Origin: DATDAW01 sp036524675
GTDB taxonomy: Bacteria > Verrucomicrobiota > Verrucomicrobiia > Chthoniobacterales > DASVRZ01
NCBI GenBank assembly: GCA_036524675.1
Contig: DATDBU010000116.1
Span: forward strand, 79,947 to 143,946
Length of the DNA stretch: 64,000 nt
Direction of reading: 5' to 3'
The first letter of the stretch is position 1. The number at the start of each line of letters is the position of its first letter. The notes beneath the pieces were generated by a model. It ran no database searches, had not been told where the DNA came from, and worked only from the letters and a program-made list of their open reading frames with translations. The translations under genes and the position numbers were made by a program. Shown in pieces: positions 53,829-62,097 of the stretch.

Positions 53829-54506
53829 TCAGCGCTGTGAATCGAGCGTTTCGCTGTTCTTTACGACGTCCTGCGCCTTCAGATAACTCTCGATCAGGAG
53901 CTGGTACGGCGGAAACACCGTGCTGTAGGCCTCGGCCCATTGCTGCGCGTCCTCTCGATTCCAGGTCTTCTGGATCTCCGAGCATACGGAAGCAGTGTCC
54001 ATTGGGACGACGCCGGCTTGCACCACGCGGGCCAGCGTGATCTCCTGCGCCATCTTGGAGTAAGTGCCGGACGCATCGACGACGGTGAATACCTGATATC
54101 CCTCATGAACGGCGGCAATGGCCGGAAAAGCCATGCAGACGCTGGTGATAGTACCGGCGATGATCAACTGCTTGCGCCCGGTCGCCTTGACCGCGGCAAC
54201 GAAGTCCGCGTTATCCCAGGCATTGATCTCGCCGCGACGCGCCACGTATTTAGCGTGGGGCGCGAACTTGTGGATTTCGGGAATCAGCGGACCATTCGGG
54301 CCTTGCGGCACCGAGGCGGTGGTGATCACCGGTATCTTGGCCAGCGTAGCGACCTTCGCCAAAGTCGTGGCGTTGGCGCGGAGTTCGGTCATCGGCATGT
54401 CTTTGACAGTCTGGAACAGGCCACTCTGATGGTCGATAAGCAGCATGACGGCGTTTTCCGGGTCAATGGCCGGTTTGGTGCCATTGAAGTTGGCTGGAGC
54501 ACTCAT
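53829..54506 (-). CDS. Isochorismatase-family hydrolase, YcaC-like (copy 2)
   Basis: A 225-residue protein. AVMLLIDHQSGLFQTVKD (catalytic Asp), VARRGEINAWDNADFVAAVK, LIIAGTITSVCMAFPAIAAVHEGYQVFTVVDASGTYS (catalytic Cys in SVCMAFP) and a C-terminal tail give the YcaC subgroup. The substrate is unknown. It lies 37 bases after its paralogue, under the same promoter and before a terminator. Confidence 0.92.
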   Translation of the reverse strand: MSAPANFNGTKPAIDPENAVMLLIDHQSGLFQTVKDMPMTELRANATTLAKVATLAKIPVITTASVPQGPNGPLIPEIHKFAPHAKYVARRGEINAWDNADFVAAVKATGRKQLIIAGTITSVCMAFPAIAAVHEGYQVFTVVDASGTYSKMAQEITLARVVQAGVVPMDTASVCSEIQKTWNREDAQQWAEAYSTVFPPYQLLIESYLKAQDVVKNSETLDSQR

Positions 54507-54543
54507 AATATCGGAACGTTTGGGGCTCGTAGGAGTTACAGAT

Positions 54544-55179
54544 TCACTTTTTGGCCGCAGCTTTCCCCGCGTTGTAGCTATTGATCAGGCAACGATAGTT
54601 CGGCAGATGATTGGAGAAGAGCGTGCCCAAACCTTCGATGTCGTTTCGCCAATCCCGATGCAGTTCGCACGCGACACCAAACCATGTCATCAATTGCGCG
54701 CCTGCCGCCTCCATGCGAGACCACGCGGCGTCCCGCGTCGTCTTGTTGAACGTGCCGGACGCGTCAGCGACTACGAAGACTTCATAGCCTTCCTCCAACG
54801 CGGAAAGCGCGGGAAACGCCACGCATACCTCGGTGACGATGCCGGCGATGAGCAGCTGTTGCTTTCCCGTGTCCTTAACCGCTTTTACGAAATCCTCGTT
54901 GTCCCAGGCGTTAATATTTCCGGGACGGGCAATGTAAGGCGCGTCCGGGAACATCTCCTTGAGTTCGGGCACCAGCGGACCATTCGGGCCGTCCTCGAAA
55001 CTCGTTGTTAAGACGGTTGGCAGCTTGAAATATTTTGCGCAGTCCGCGAGGGCGAGAACGTTGTTCTTGAAATCGTCCGGCGAAAAGTCCTGGACGAGAT
55101 TCGTCAGGCCGGCTTGATGATCGACCAGTAGGCAGGCGACGTTATTTTTGTCGAGGCGGTTATATTTGAATGCACTCAT
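54544..55179 (-). CDS. Isochorismatase-family hydrolase, YcaC-like (copy 1)
   Basis: ATG 55179 (MSAFKYNRLDKNNVACLL) with an AAGGAAAT Shine-Dalgarno; 211 residues. Motifs: LLVDHQAGLTNLVQ, IARPGNINAWDNEDFVKAVK, LLIAGIVTEVCVAFPALSALEEG (catalytic Cys) and YEVFVVADASGTFN. It is close to the downstream gene in motif order and spacing, so the pair is a tandem duplication. Divergent from a LysR gene at 55318, which probably controls it through the 138-base gap. Confidence 0.93.
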   Translation of the reverse strand: MSAFKYNRLDKNNVACLLVDHQAGLTNLVQDFSPDDFKNNVLALADCAKYFKLPTVLTTSFEDGPNGPLVPELKEMFPDAPYIARPGNINAWDNEDFVKAVKDTGKQQLLIAGIVTEVCVAFPALSALEEGYEVFVVADASGTFNKTTRDAAWSRMEAAGAQLMTWFGVACELHRDWRNDIEGLGTLFSNHLPNYRCLINSYNAGKAAAKK

Positions 55180-55317
55180 AATGATTTCCTTTTGTTTGCT
55201 TGGGGGATTAACAAATTCTTCCAAATGGGTAACGTCCGACACTTACGTCGAGGCCGGGCACACTCCGAAATACTTTGTCGCTTGGCTGACCATTCCAAAC
55301 CGGTATGCTGACGCCGG

Positions 55318-56223
55318 ATGGAACTCCGTCACCTCCGATATTTTGTCGCCGTCGCCGAAGAACAAAATGTGACGCGCGCGGCGGCGCGACTTCACGTCTC
55401 TCAACCGCCTTTGAGCAGGCAAATCCGCGATCTGGAGGATGAACTGGGCGTGGCACTGTTCGAACACGGCGCGAAAGCCGTGCGCCTCACCGAAGCGGGA
55501 CGCGTCTTTCTCACCGAAGCCCGAGCGGCTCTGCAACGCGTGGACGAAGCCGTGCAAGTGGTGAAAGCGGTTGCCGGCGGGCAGAGCGGCGAAATTCATG
55601 TCGGCTACGCGCCTTCGTTGACGGTCGAAATTCTTCCACGCGCCTTGCGATTCTTTCAAGAGACGAGTCCAGGCGTCCGCGTGCGACTGCACGATCTGTC
55701 CACACAGGAACTATTGCGCGGCCTGCGCGACAGGAAACTGGACGTGGCCCTCCTGGTTCAGGTGTCCGCAAAAGTGTTGGCAGAATTCGTCTTCGAAGAA
55801 CTCCGCCAGTATGCAGTTTGCGTCGCCGTTCACCCGGCACATCCACTGGCGCGGGCGCGGAAAGTTGGGCTGGAACAGGTCGCCAGGGAACGGCTCATCG
55901 CCTACACGCTTGCCGATTATCCCGAACATCACCTCTGGCTCACGGAGCTGTTCGCGCCACTGAATCGACCGCCTCAGATCGCGGAAGAACACGACAGCGC
56001 CACCAGCCTCATCGCGTCCGTTGAAGCCGGGCGCGGCGTGGCCCTGGTCCTGGAATCATTCAAATGCTTCGTCGGTCCCCGCGTCAAAATCCGCCCTCTC
56101 AATCCTCCTCCCCCACCTCTCGTCGTTGGCATCGCCTTCCGCAGGGAGGGCAATTCAAAAGCCACCGAGAATTTCATCGCCGCCGCCAGACGCGCGGAAT
56201 GTAAACCGCATCCGGGTCGATAG
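55318..56223 (+). CDS. LysR-family transcriptional regulator
   Basis: A 301-residue protein: winged helix-turn-helix MELRHLRYFVAVAEEQNVTRAAARLHVSQPPLSRQIRDLEDELG, linker, and effector domain (VGYAPSLTVEILPRALRFFQETSPGVRVRLHDL, FEELRQYAVCVAVHPAHPLAR). It is complete, unlike the related LysR at 51767-52701, and is divergent from the hydrolase pair, the classic layout for a LysR that controls its neighbours. Confidence 0.93.
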   Translation: MELRHLRYFVAVAEEQNVTRAAARLHVSQPPLSRQIRDLEDELGVALFEHGAKAVRLTEAGRVFLTEARAALQRVDEAVQVVKAVAGGQSGEIHVGYAPSLTVEILPRALRFFQETSPGVRVRLHDLSTQELLRGLRDRKLDVALLVQVSAKVLAEFVFEELRQYAVCVAVHPAHPLARARKVGLEQVARERLIAYTLADYPEHHLWLTELFAPLNRPPQIAEEHDSATSLIASVEAGRGVALVLESFKCFVGPRVKIRPLNPPPPPLVVGIAFRREGNSKATENFIAAARRAECKPHPGR

Positions 56224-56275
56224 GGCGTTCTTGACGCCGCTTGACAGAACGCACGCTTTTCCGCACGCTTTGAGC

Positions 56276-56518
56276 ATGACTTCACTGCCCGTCACACAGG
56301 CCCGTTCCAGGCTTTACCAGCTCCTCGATGAAGCCGCCGAATCTCACGAACCCATCCAGATAACGGGCAAGCGCTCCAACGCCATTCTCGTGTCCGAGGA
56401 CGACTGGCGCAGCATCCAGGAGACCCTTTACCTCGTCTCTATTCCCGGCATGCGCGAATCCATCCGCAATGGTATGGCGGAGCCCCTCGACAAAGCCTCC
56501 ACTGAGCCCGGCTGGTGA
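56276..56518 (+). CDS. YefM/Phd-family antitoxin (first TA pair)
   Basis: An 80-residue protein (MTSLPVTQARSRLYQLLDEAAESHEPIQIT, then LVSEDDWRSIQETLYLVS): the Phd/YefM fold with the N-terminal DNA-binding part and C-terminal toxin-binding region. The stop overlaps the toxin's GTG start. Upstream, TTGACA at 56241 lies 35 bases before the ATG; the -10 is weak. CGCACGCTTT is present twice in a row upstream. Confidence 0.88.
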   Translation: MTSLPVTQARSRLYQLLDEAAESHEPIQITGKRSNAILVSEDDWRSIQETLYLVSIPGMRESIRNGMAEPLDKASTEPGW

Positions 56519-56778
56519 GTTGGTCCATTGTTTACACGCAGCAAGCGCAGAAAGATGCCCGGAAGCTGGCGTCCTCAAATCTCAAACCGGAGGCGCAACG
56601 TCTTCTCGACATAATCGCGAAGAACCCCTTTCAGAATCCTCCGCCATACGAAAAGTTGGTTGGCGATTTGGCAGGGGCCTACTCCCGGCGCATTAACATT
56701 CAGCACCGTTTGATCTATCAGGTCTATGACGCGAAACGCACGATCAAGGTCATCCGTATGTGGACTCACTACGAGTGA
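56515..56778 (+). CDS. YoeB/Txe-family endoribonuclease toxin
   Basis: An 87-residue protein from a GTG start overlapping the antitoxin stop. SIVYTQQAQKDARKL, LLDIIAKNPFQNPPPYEKLVG, SRRINIQHRLIYQVYD and the end WTHYE match Txe/YoeB, with His and Tyr at the end of the active-site strand. The family cuts mRNA on the ribosome. Confidence 0.92.
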   Translation: MSWSIVYTQQAQKDARKLASSNLKPEAQRLLDIIAKNPFQNPPPYEKLVGDLAGAYSRRINIQHRLIYQVYDAKRTIKVIRMWTHYE

Positions 56779-57037
56779 ACCGAACGCCTCATCCTCACCC
56801 ACGCATTGAAACCTTTTTGCCTGAATAGCTGGCTCCAACAGGATGGTGACCTCGATTCAGGTCTTCAAAATCTGCGAAAATCTGCGAAATCTGCGGATTA
56901 AATTAGTGCTTCCTTCGAGGCCTGGACCGACAAGTGGAAAGGATTTGGTAAGCTTCGAAGTGATAGAGATTGGTGAGAAACCGATGCAGAACGACAATGC
57001 CTAACCCCCCAGGGACTAATGGTGCGAGATAAGGAGC
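56779..57037 (+). repeat. Short gap containing a triple TCTGCGAAA repeat
   Basis: A 259-base stretch without a gene. At 56871-56896 the unit TCTGCG(A)n occurs three times. This is a simple low-information repeat, common in non-coding DNA of this kind. Nothing else is seen. Confidence 0.5.
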
Positions 57038-57448
57038 ATGATATTCGCGATCAAAGCCGAGGTTAGCGATCCGTGGGCGGAGACGCTCGCGTTCAGCGCG
57101 CAGAAGACAATGTATGGTGGCAAGCACATCGCCAAAGGAGATACTATCTTCATCTTCGCGAGCGAGAACGAAGGCGGGCCAGGTCTCATCGCAAGCGGCG
57201 TCGTCACCTCGGCCAAAGCGATCGCAAAGAAACGCGGGATCGCCCGGCAAACGCCGCGCGTGAGCATCACCATCAGACGCACCGCACTCGCGAAGCGGCG
57301 CCTGGGGCGGAGCGAGCTCAAACTTTTCTCCGACTGGAACGACGGTCGACCCGAGACCGAGCTCAATTTCAAATTCTATCGTCAGGCAACGAACAAGATC
57401 GTCGGTATTTCGGATGAAGCGGCAGCGTTCCTCCGCGGATTCTTTTAA
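57038..57448 (+). CDS. EVE/PUA-like domain protein
   Basis: A 136-residue protein, MIFAIKAEVSDPWAETLAFSA, with GDTIFIFASENEGGPGLIASGVVTSAKAI similar to EVE domains, which bind modified DNA or RNA bases in restriction-linked and TA-linked proteins. An AAGGAG sits just before the ATG, but only one base apart, so it is a poor Shine-Dalgarno and the real start may be further down. It sits in a TA-rich region. Confidence 0.6.
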   Translation: MIFAIKAEVSDPWAETLAFSAQKTMYGGKHIAKGDTIFIFASENEGGPGLIASGVVTSAKAIAKKRGIARQTPRVSITIRRTALAKRRLGRSELKLFSDWNDGRPETELNFKFYRQATNKIVGISDEAAAFLRGFF

Positions 57449-57799
57449 CGCGGCCGATTTCCGCTCCATTGCCGGAAGCCGGCATGCACAACCTTTATTG
57501 TTAGCTTTCGTTCCAGATGGCTGTGAAAAAAATCTTAAAGATTTGTTTGCCGCCGCAGGGCGATTTTTAGTAAACACATAGCCCGTGGATGTTGGATTGG
57601 ATTTTTGGGGTGGCTGGGGTGTGACTCGACGGCTCATCGGTTTTCTCAATGCTTCCTTTGGGGAAAGAAAATATCCTTGCGCCCGGATGGGCCGCGCTGT
57701 CTCCGGGATCGGGGCGGAGCCAGTCTCTGGAATCGGCGCTCCCGAATGGATGGATGAAAGCCTCGCACCCGGGATCACTACTCACCTCCTGGTCGCCGG

Positions 57800-57883
57800 G
57801 ACTCAAGCCGCAGCCGTCGAGACTCAAGCCGCAGCCGTCGAGACTCAAGCCGTAGCCGTCGAGACTCAAGCCGTAGGCATCGG
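57800..57883. repeat. Four tandem 21-base repeats
   Basis: GACTCAAGCCGCAGCCGTCGA is repeated four times, the third and fourth copies with a few changes, in phase as 7-codon units. On the minus strand they read YGLSLDG and CGLSLDG. Both strands carry open frames here (57585-57977 plus, 57567-57965 minus); neither has a recognisable family and I call neither. Confidence 0.85.
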
Positions 57884-57963
57884 GACTTCCGTTCCCCGGC
57901 GCCGGACCAGCCCTTTTTATCACATACCAACAACCCGCAACCTCAACAAAAACACCCGTAACC

Positions 57964-58677
57964 ATGCCCAGAACTGACTACATACCCGCCGATGACAAAG
58001 GCAAAGCCGAACTTTTCATCCGTTTCCGCGACAACATCACTCCCAACCTTACCACTCTGGGCCTGCTCGACGGCGGCAATCCTGTCGCAGAAATCACCCA
58101 GCAGGCGGCTGATGCCGCCTATTTCCGCGCCGGAGTGGATTTTCTCGGCACTATCCAGCACGCCGCCCAAGGCTGGACGGCGTGGAAAAACTTCCTGCGC
58201 GATGGCGGCTCCGGCGCTCCCCCCAACCCGGTCGTCCCCGTTCTGCCCGCCGCTTTTCCAGCAGCCGTACCGCCGGGTATCGTCACCCGGTTCCGCGCCC
58301 TGGCCAAAAGCATCAAAGCCCATAAAAACTACACGGAATCCATCGGTCAGACCCTTGGCATCGAAGCCAATGGCGGCTCGGATATCGACTTCGCCACGCT
58401 CAAACCCGTGCTCAACGTCCGGCTCAACGGCGGCCATGTGGAGATCCCCTGGGGCTGGAACGGATTCTCCGGCAAGCTGGACGCCATTGAGATCCAGGTC
58501 GATCGCGGCGACGGCAAGGGTTATTCGCTCCTAACCATCGACACTACCACCGGTTTCACCGACACCGCTCCCCTGCCTGCCACACCCGCCCGCTGGACCT
58601 ATAGAGCGATCTACCGCCTCGACGACTCCCGCGCCGGCCAATGGAGCGACGAAGCCAGCATCAACGTCGGCGGGTAA
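57964..58677 (+). CDS. Hypothetical protein with a fibronectin-like C-terminus, upstream of the TIR gene
   Basis: A 237-residue protein not recognised. The N-terminal two thirds are helical (PADDKGKAELFIRFRDNITPNLTTLGLLDG); the last part (VEIPWGWNGFSGKLDAIEIQVDRGDGKGYSLLTIDTTTGFTDTAPLP ... WTYRAIYRLDDSRAGQWSD) looks like an FN3-type beta sandwich ending ASINVGG. A relic of a close paralogue lies at 62836-62889. The stop is 31 bases before the TIR gene, so they may be co-transcribed. Confidence 0.7.
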   Translation: MPRTDYIPADDKGKAELFIRFRDNITPNLTTLGLLDGGNPVAEITQQAADAAYFRAGVDFLGTIQHAAQGWTAWKNFLRDGGSGAPPNPVVPVLPAAFPAAVPPGIVTRFRALAKSIKAHKNYTESIGQTLGIEANGGSDIDFATLKPVLNVRLNGGHVEIPWGWNGFSGKLDAIEIQVDRGDGKGYSLLTIDTTTGFTDTAPLPATPARWTYRAIYRLDDSRAGQWSDEASINVGG

Positions 58678-58708
58678 GGCACTCTTAACCTAGGAAATAG
58701 CTTTTGAG

Positions 58709-59395
58709 ATGAATGTGATCTTCGTTTCATTCGACTCCCAAGATCGCAACTGGGTGTCGTTGCTCGTGCAAGCCTTGCGCAGCAGAAATCCGAGTACGGA
58801 TATTTTCTGGACCGGCGACCCTCTCCCCTCGGGCCTGGGATGGTTTCAGTTCATTGAGCGCAGTATCCAAGAATGCGCGGGAATAATTTCTGTACTCACG
58901 AACAACTCCACGGGAACAAATAACTGGATTAACTTTGAAGCAGGCGCGGCGGTCGGACGGAACATCGGGCGTATGATTATCTACGGCCCGGATATTACGA
59001 TCGCGTCTGACGTCAGTCGACCATTGCAGAACATTCAATTGGTGTGTTGGTCAAATAGACAGGCATTGACGGATGGATTGGCACGCCTTGCCCTAGATTC
59101 GTCACCGGAGGCAGTCGAAGCGATCTGGCAAGTATTCAGCCCGTTCCGCATCGAGCATATCCGATACGGCATCCCGGGAGCCGAATATGCGTTTAGCCCT
59201 CAAGAACGCCAAGCATTCTTTTACGAGATCCAGAGTCGCAAACAGATCATCATCGGAAACCACCTTATCGGAAACCGAGATCCTGGAGAAGGAATCCACA
59301 AGACGATTCATCTCGAAATCATTCGCAACAACCGTAGATATCACCTTGCATTCGAGGAGGAAGCCATGGTCCGATGCAGCGACCTATACCAATAG
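58709..59395 (+). CDS. TIR-domain protein (possible antiphage effector)
   Basis: A 228-residue protein. NVIFVSFDSQDRNWVSLLVQALRSRNP, IFWTGDPLPSGLGWFQFIERSIQECAGIISVLTNNST and NNWINFEAGAAVGRNIG match a bacterial TIR fold (strand A, BB region, and the Glu on helix C, here in NFEAG, that is the catalytic residue of NADase TIRs). The C-terminal 90 residues (EYAFSPQERQAFFYEIQSRKQIIIGNHL) are an unknown sensor or effector domain. It stands next to TA modules. Confidence 0.72.
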   Translation: MNVIFVSFDSQDRNWVSLLVQALRSRNPSTDIFWTGDPLPSGLGWFQFIERSIQECAGIISVLTNNSTGTNNWINFEAGAAVGRNIGRMIIYGPDITIASDVSRPLQNIQLVCWSNRQALTDGLARLALDSSPEAVEAIWQVFSPFRIEHIRYGIPGAEYAFSPQERQAFFYEIQSRKQIIIGNHLIGNRDPGEGIHKTIHLEIIRNNRRYHLAFEEEAMVRCSDLYQ

Positions 59396-59752
59396 CACGC
59401 TAACAACACCGTCGACTGAACGTGAGGCCTCTCACGACCGTTTGCGCCGGTCCGAAACAACTCGATGAAATAACCTTGTCGCCTGAAACGCGCTTGTATT
59501 CGTGGCAGCGACTTCATAGGTTTTGCTTCGTCATGAGACCTGATGGCGGGGAACCGTTTGCAAGCAGGCATTTGGAGCTGGAGTGTTCGCGGCCAGGGCC
59601 GGCCGCGGTTTTATCCACTCCACGATCGTGTATCCGCAGTTGGCCCAGAGATTCACTCCATGGCAGCGCACGAGCTCAAGTTTGCCCGGTCATGGGCCTC
59701 CGGCAACATCAACAATCCCCACATACCATCAGCGAGCCGCTACTGAGATTGC
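59396..59752. other. Gene-poor stretch
   Basis: A 67-codon frame at 59543-59746 has no family features and I do not call it. The stretch may contain a 3' end for the TIR transcript. No repeats were recognised. Confidence 0.5.
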
Positions 59753-60005
59753 ATGAGTTAGCGCGGGCGCATCACCATTGACTCGCGAATCCGCAGCGGC
59801 AAGCCATGTATCCGGGGAACGCGCATGACCGTGGCGGACGTTTTCGATTATCCCGGCGGCGGCATGACGGCATGACGGCATGAGCGTAGCTGAGGTGCTC
59901 GACGATTTTCCCGATCTCACCGACGACGACATCCAGGCGTGTTTTGCGTTCGCCGCAGACCGTGATCGCCGCCTGAATGTCGTTCCGCATGAAGCGGCTC
60001 TTTGA
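59753..60005 (+). pseudogene. DUF433 antitoxin relic (nonsense codon and 16-base insertion)
   Basis: Near-duplicate of the intact gene at 62515-62751. ATG 59753 is followed by AGT and then TAG where the intact copy has TAC. Further on, GCATGACG GCATGACG is inserted (16 bases) before GCATGAGCGTAGC, a frameshift. The rest reads as DUF433 (VLDDFPDLTDDDIQACFAF). Confidence 0.9.
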
Positions 60006-60148
60006 TGAGAACCGGTCGCCAAAGCTCTCCAGCTTGCTGGCGACTTCTTTCCCCGGCAGCGCGCATGCCCGCGAATGCGGATTTGCTTGGTCGGACCGAT
60101 GAGAACGTCTGGGAGTTTGCGCGCACCATCCGCGAAGGCACGTTTTGA
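59989..60148 (+). pseudogene. DUF5615 toxin relic (PIN-like), frameshifted and truncated
   Basis: MKRLFDENRSPKLSSLLATS and SFPGSAHARECGFAWSDR, then a stop at 60100-60102. In the next frame TDENVWEFARTIREGTF follows and ends at 60148. DUF5615 normally continues with a GFxIVSKD region; it is missing. Overlaps the DUF433 relic stop and the promoter of the next antitoxin. Confidence 0.88.
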
Positions 60149-60179
60149 CAAATTCCTGACTGGACAATATCCTGTCCAG
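60145..60179 (+). promoter_or_regulatory. Promoter and operator of the second yefM/yoeB pair, predicted leaderless
   Basis: TTGACA (60145-60150) is followed after 17 bases by TATCCT (60168-60173), and the antitoxin ATG begins at 60181, only 7 bases later, so the transcript should begin at or very near the ATG. A palindrome CTGGACA-6-TGTCCAG (60160-60179) overlaps the -10. This fits an autoregulated TA promoter. Confidence 0.8.
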
Positions 60180-60180
60180 C

Positions 60181-60438
60181 ATGGACGCCATCAGCTACAC
60201 TGCCGCTCGTGAGAACCTCGCTTCTACGATGGATAGGGTTTGCGCTGACCACACCCCAATTATCATCACGCGCAACCGCGACCAATCCGTAGTCATGCTA
60301 TCGCTGGAGGACTACGAATCGCTTGAGGAGACGGCCTATCTCATGCGCAGCCCCGCCAACGCCAAACGTCTGCTCGAAGCCATCCATGCACTCGAGAGCG
60401 GCAAAGGCATCGTGCGTTCCATCGAACTCGACGTGTGA
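60181..60438 (+). CDS. YefM/Phd-family antitoxin (second TA pair)
   Basis: An 85-residue protein (MDAISYTAARENLASTMDRVCADHTPIIITRNRDQSVVMLSLEDYESLEETAYLMRS), the full classical YefM form. It overlaps the toxin's GTG. The promoter above ends at its ATG, and the palindromic operator lies over the -10. Confidence 0.95.
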   Translation: MDAISYTAARENLASTMDRVCADHTPIIITRNRDQSVVMLSLEDYESLEETAYLMRSPANAKRLLEAIHALESGKGIVRSIELDV

Positions 60439-60695
60439 ACATCACCTTCTCCCCGCAGGCATGGGAGGACTACACTTTCTGGCAGGCTACCGATCCCAAG
60501 ATGGTTTCGCGCATCAATCAACTCCTGAAGGATATCATTCGCAGTCCACATTCCGGCATTGGCAAGCCCGAGCCCCTCAAACACGCCTTTCGCGGCTACT
60601 GGTCACGTCGCATCGACTCCGAGCATCGCATGGTTTATCGCGCAACGGAGGACAGCATTTTAATTGCACAGCTCAGATTTCATTACGAAATGTGA
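60435..60695 (+). CDS. YoeB-family endoribonuclease toxin (second pair)
   Basis: An 86-residue protein, NITFSPQAWEDYTFWQATDPKMVSRINQLLKDI, GIGKPEPLKHAFRGYWSRRIDSEHRMVYR and LRFHYEM, matching YoeB closely, with the catalytic Glu/Arg/His/Tyr arrangement in the second half. The first pair is more divergent, so the two pairs are not recent duplicates. Confidence 0.95.
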   Translation: MNITFSPQAWEDYTFWQATDPKMVSRINQLLKDIIRSPHSGIGKPEPLKHAFRGYWSRRIDSEHRMVYRATEDSILIAQLRFHYEM

Positions 60696-61016
60696 ACCCC
60701 GTTTCCGAACGCCCAGCAATGCCTCCTGAATACAGTAACTGGTTTTCCAAGTAGTCAGGTGGGAACGAATTGGACACGACGGCGAGGACTCTGCCCAGGG
60801 CGAAATCAGTTTCGACCGGCACGGTCTGTGACAGGGTGTTTCCAGTCTGACCGAACGAAGCAGGATACGCCGGAATCTAGCGCCAGCGGAGCGCCGGTCG
60901 GGGCACCTAAGAAAACGCTGATCTAATGAACCACCAAGGCACCAAGACACCAAGGAAGAGGAAAACAACGCATCGAAGAATGTAATTTCCGCGGGAAAAG
61001 CTGATTTTGACCTGAA
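60696..61016. other. Gene-poor stretch with a CACCAAGG simple repeat
   Basis: About 320 bases without a gene. Around 60930-60960 the run CACCAAGGCACCAAGACACC repeats a CACCAAGR unit, a motif seen in non-coding repeats in such genomes. Nothing else stands out. Confidence 0.5.
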
Positions 61017-61220
61017 ATATCCTTAAAGGCGATCATCCACGAAGCTGAGGAAGGCGGATTCTGGGCGGAAGTGCCGGCTTTGCCTGAATGCTTCACTCAA
61101 GGCGAGTCTCTCCAGGAACTCGAAGCCAATATTCACGAAGCGATCGAAGGCTGGCTGTTGGCTGCGGAGCCGGAAGAGGGGGTTGTTGAGGGGAGGATTC
61201 TTGAAGTTCCGCTTGAATGA
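61017..61220 (+). pseudogene. HicB-family antitoxin with a lost start codon
   Basis: The frame reads ISLKAIIHEAEEGGFWAEVPALPECFTQGESLQELEANIHEAIEGWLLAAEPEE and stops at 61218-61220, a full HicB partial RNase H-like fold. The expected ATG is ATA (61017-61019), no other start is in frame before TGA at 61008-61010. No hicA follows; only a 17-codon frame ending at 61270. Confidence 0.8.
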
Positions 61221-61300
61221 CCGTTCGCGTGGGCGAGCACGGCGACGAGTTCCGACACGGTGTGTTTTAGGCGACTCGCCGCAGGTGCTACGATGATCGC

Positions 61301-61639
61301 GTGCTTCTTCCAAACTCCGAACATGCATTCATCGACATCCGCAAGCTCGCGGATTACAGCCTCGACCCGACGCATCCTGTCGGTCGTCACAAGTCCATCG
61401 TATTTCGGAGCGCACTGGGCATCACCTCTGATGGCGCGGAGACTCTTCGCGACCTTCTTCTGCGCGCCGTTCTCGTTCACGAAGCTGCCCCCGGTCGTCT
61501 CGACGAGTTCGGCCAGCGTTACACCGTGGATTTTCCGGCTTTCACGGCCTTTGGCTCCGCCGTCCTCCGTTCCGCGTGGATGGTACGTACCGACGAAGAC
61601 TTTCCTCGCCTCATAACCTGCTTTGTGCTACCCGATTGA
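61301..61639 (+). CDS. DUF6883 protein
   Basis: A 112-residue protein from a GTG start (LLPNSEHAFIDIRKLADYSLDPTHPVGRHKSIVFRSALG). TACGAT lies 6 bases before the GTG, which could be a leaderless -10, but its -35 is weak. DUF6883 proteins commonly sit next to DUF4926; a role in TA or toxin-immunity pairs is suggested but unproven. Confidence 0.78.
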   Translation: MLLPNSEHAFIDIRKLADYSLDPTHPVGRHKSIVFRSALGITSDGAETLRDLLLRAVLVHEAAPGRLDEFGQRYTVDFPAFTAFGSAVLRSAWMVRTDEDFPRLITCFVLPD

Positions 61640-61648
61640 TACTTCGAT

Positions 61649-61891
61649 ATGCCTGCCACTTCCCACATCCATTTGCTCGACACCGTGGCTGTCGTTCGCG
61701 ACCTGCCCGAGTTGAACCTCGTCGCCGGTGAGGTTGGTGCGGTAGTCGAGGTTCTCTCCGACGACGCTTTCGAGGTCGAGTTCTGTGACGAGTCCGGTTA
61801 TACATACGGTCTTCACACGCTTCGGGCGCATCAGGTTATCGCGCTGCACACCAAGGGGCACCCTTTCAGAACGCCGCTCAAAGTCGCCTGA
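61649..61891 (+). CDS. DUF4926 protein
   Basis: An 80-residue protein (LLDTVAVVRDLPELNLVAGEVGAVVEVLSDDAFEVEFCDESGYTYGLHTLRAHQVIAL), a small beta-barrel-like fold. It follows DUF6883 by 9 bases, the usual order of this pair. Confidence 0.82.
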   Translation: MPATSHIHLLDTVAVVRDLPELNLVAGEVGAVVEVLSDDAFEVEFCDESGYTYGLHTLRAHQVIALHTKGHPFRTPLKVA

Positions 61892-62062
61892 TCCCAATGA
61901 ACGGCGTAAAGACAGCGATGAGGCAATGGCCTGGACCATTTAAAAGCGATGCAAAGGCCATTCGCGTTGCCTGCGTCAGTGAGGGGAGTTGTTTCGACAG
62001 ACGTAGCTTGATCCCAGCCTGGATGACTTCCAAGGGGCTCGCGCAATCGTGCGGCGTTTGAG
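61892..62062. other. Short gap
   Basis: No gene or repeat is seen between DUF4926 and the next promoter. Confidence 0.5.
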
Positions 62063-62091
62063 TTGAGCTTGCCGGGAGCGCCGCGTATTCT
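62063..62091 (+). promoter_or_regulatory. Promoter of the addiction-module antitoxin, predicted leaderless
   Basis: TTGAGC (62063-62068), 17-base spacer, TATTCT (62086-62091), then 6 bases to the ATG at 62098. The -10 is the same as in the promoter at 63019-63046. The start should lie at the ATG. Confidence 0.65.
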
Positions 62092-62097
62092 CCGCGG

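Noticed and set aside
56903..57778. 291-codon minus-strand frame opposite the EVE-like gene
   Set aside because: Antisense to a better supported gene and runs through tandem repeats; composition is low complexity with no domain.
57800..57883. A CRISPR array
   Set aside because: The 21-base repeats are directly adjacent without spacers, and no cas genes are present.
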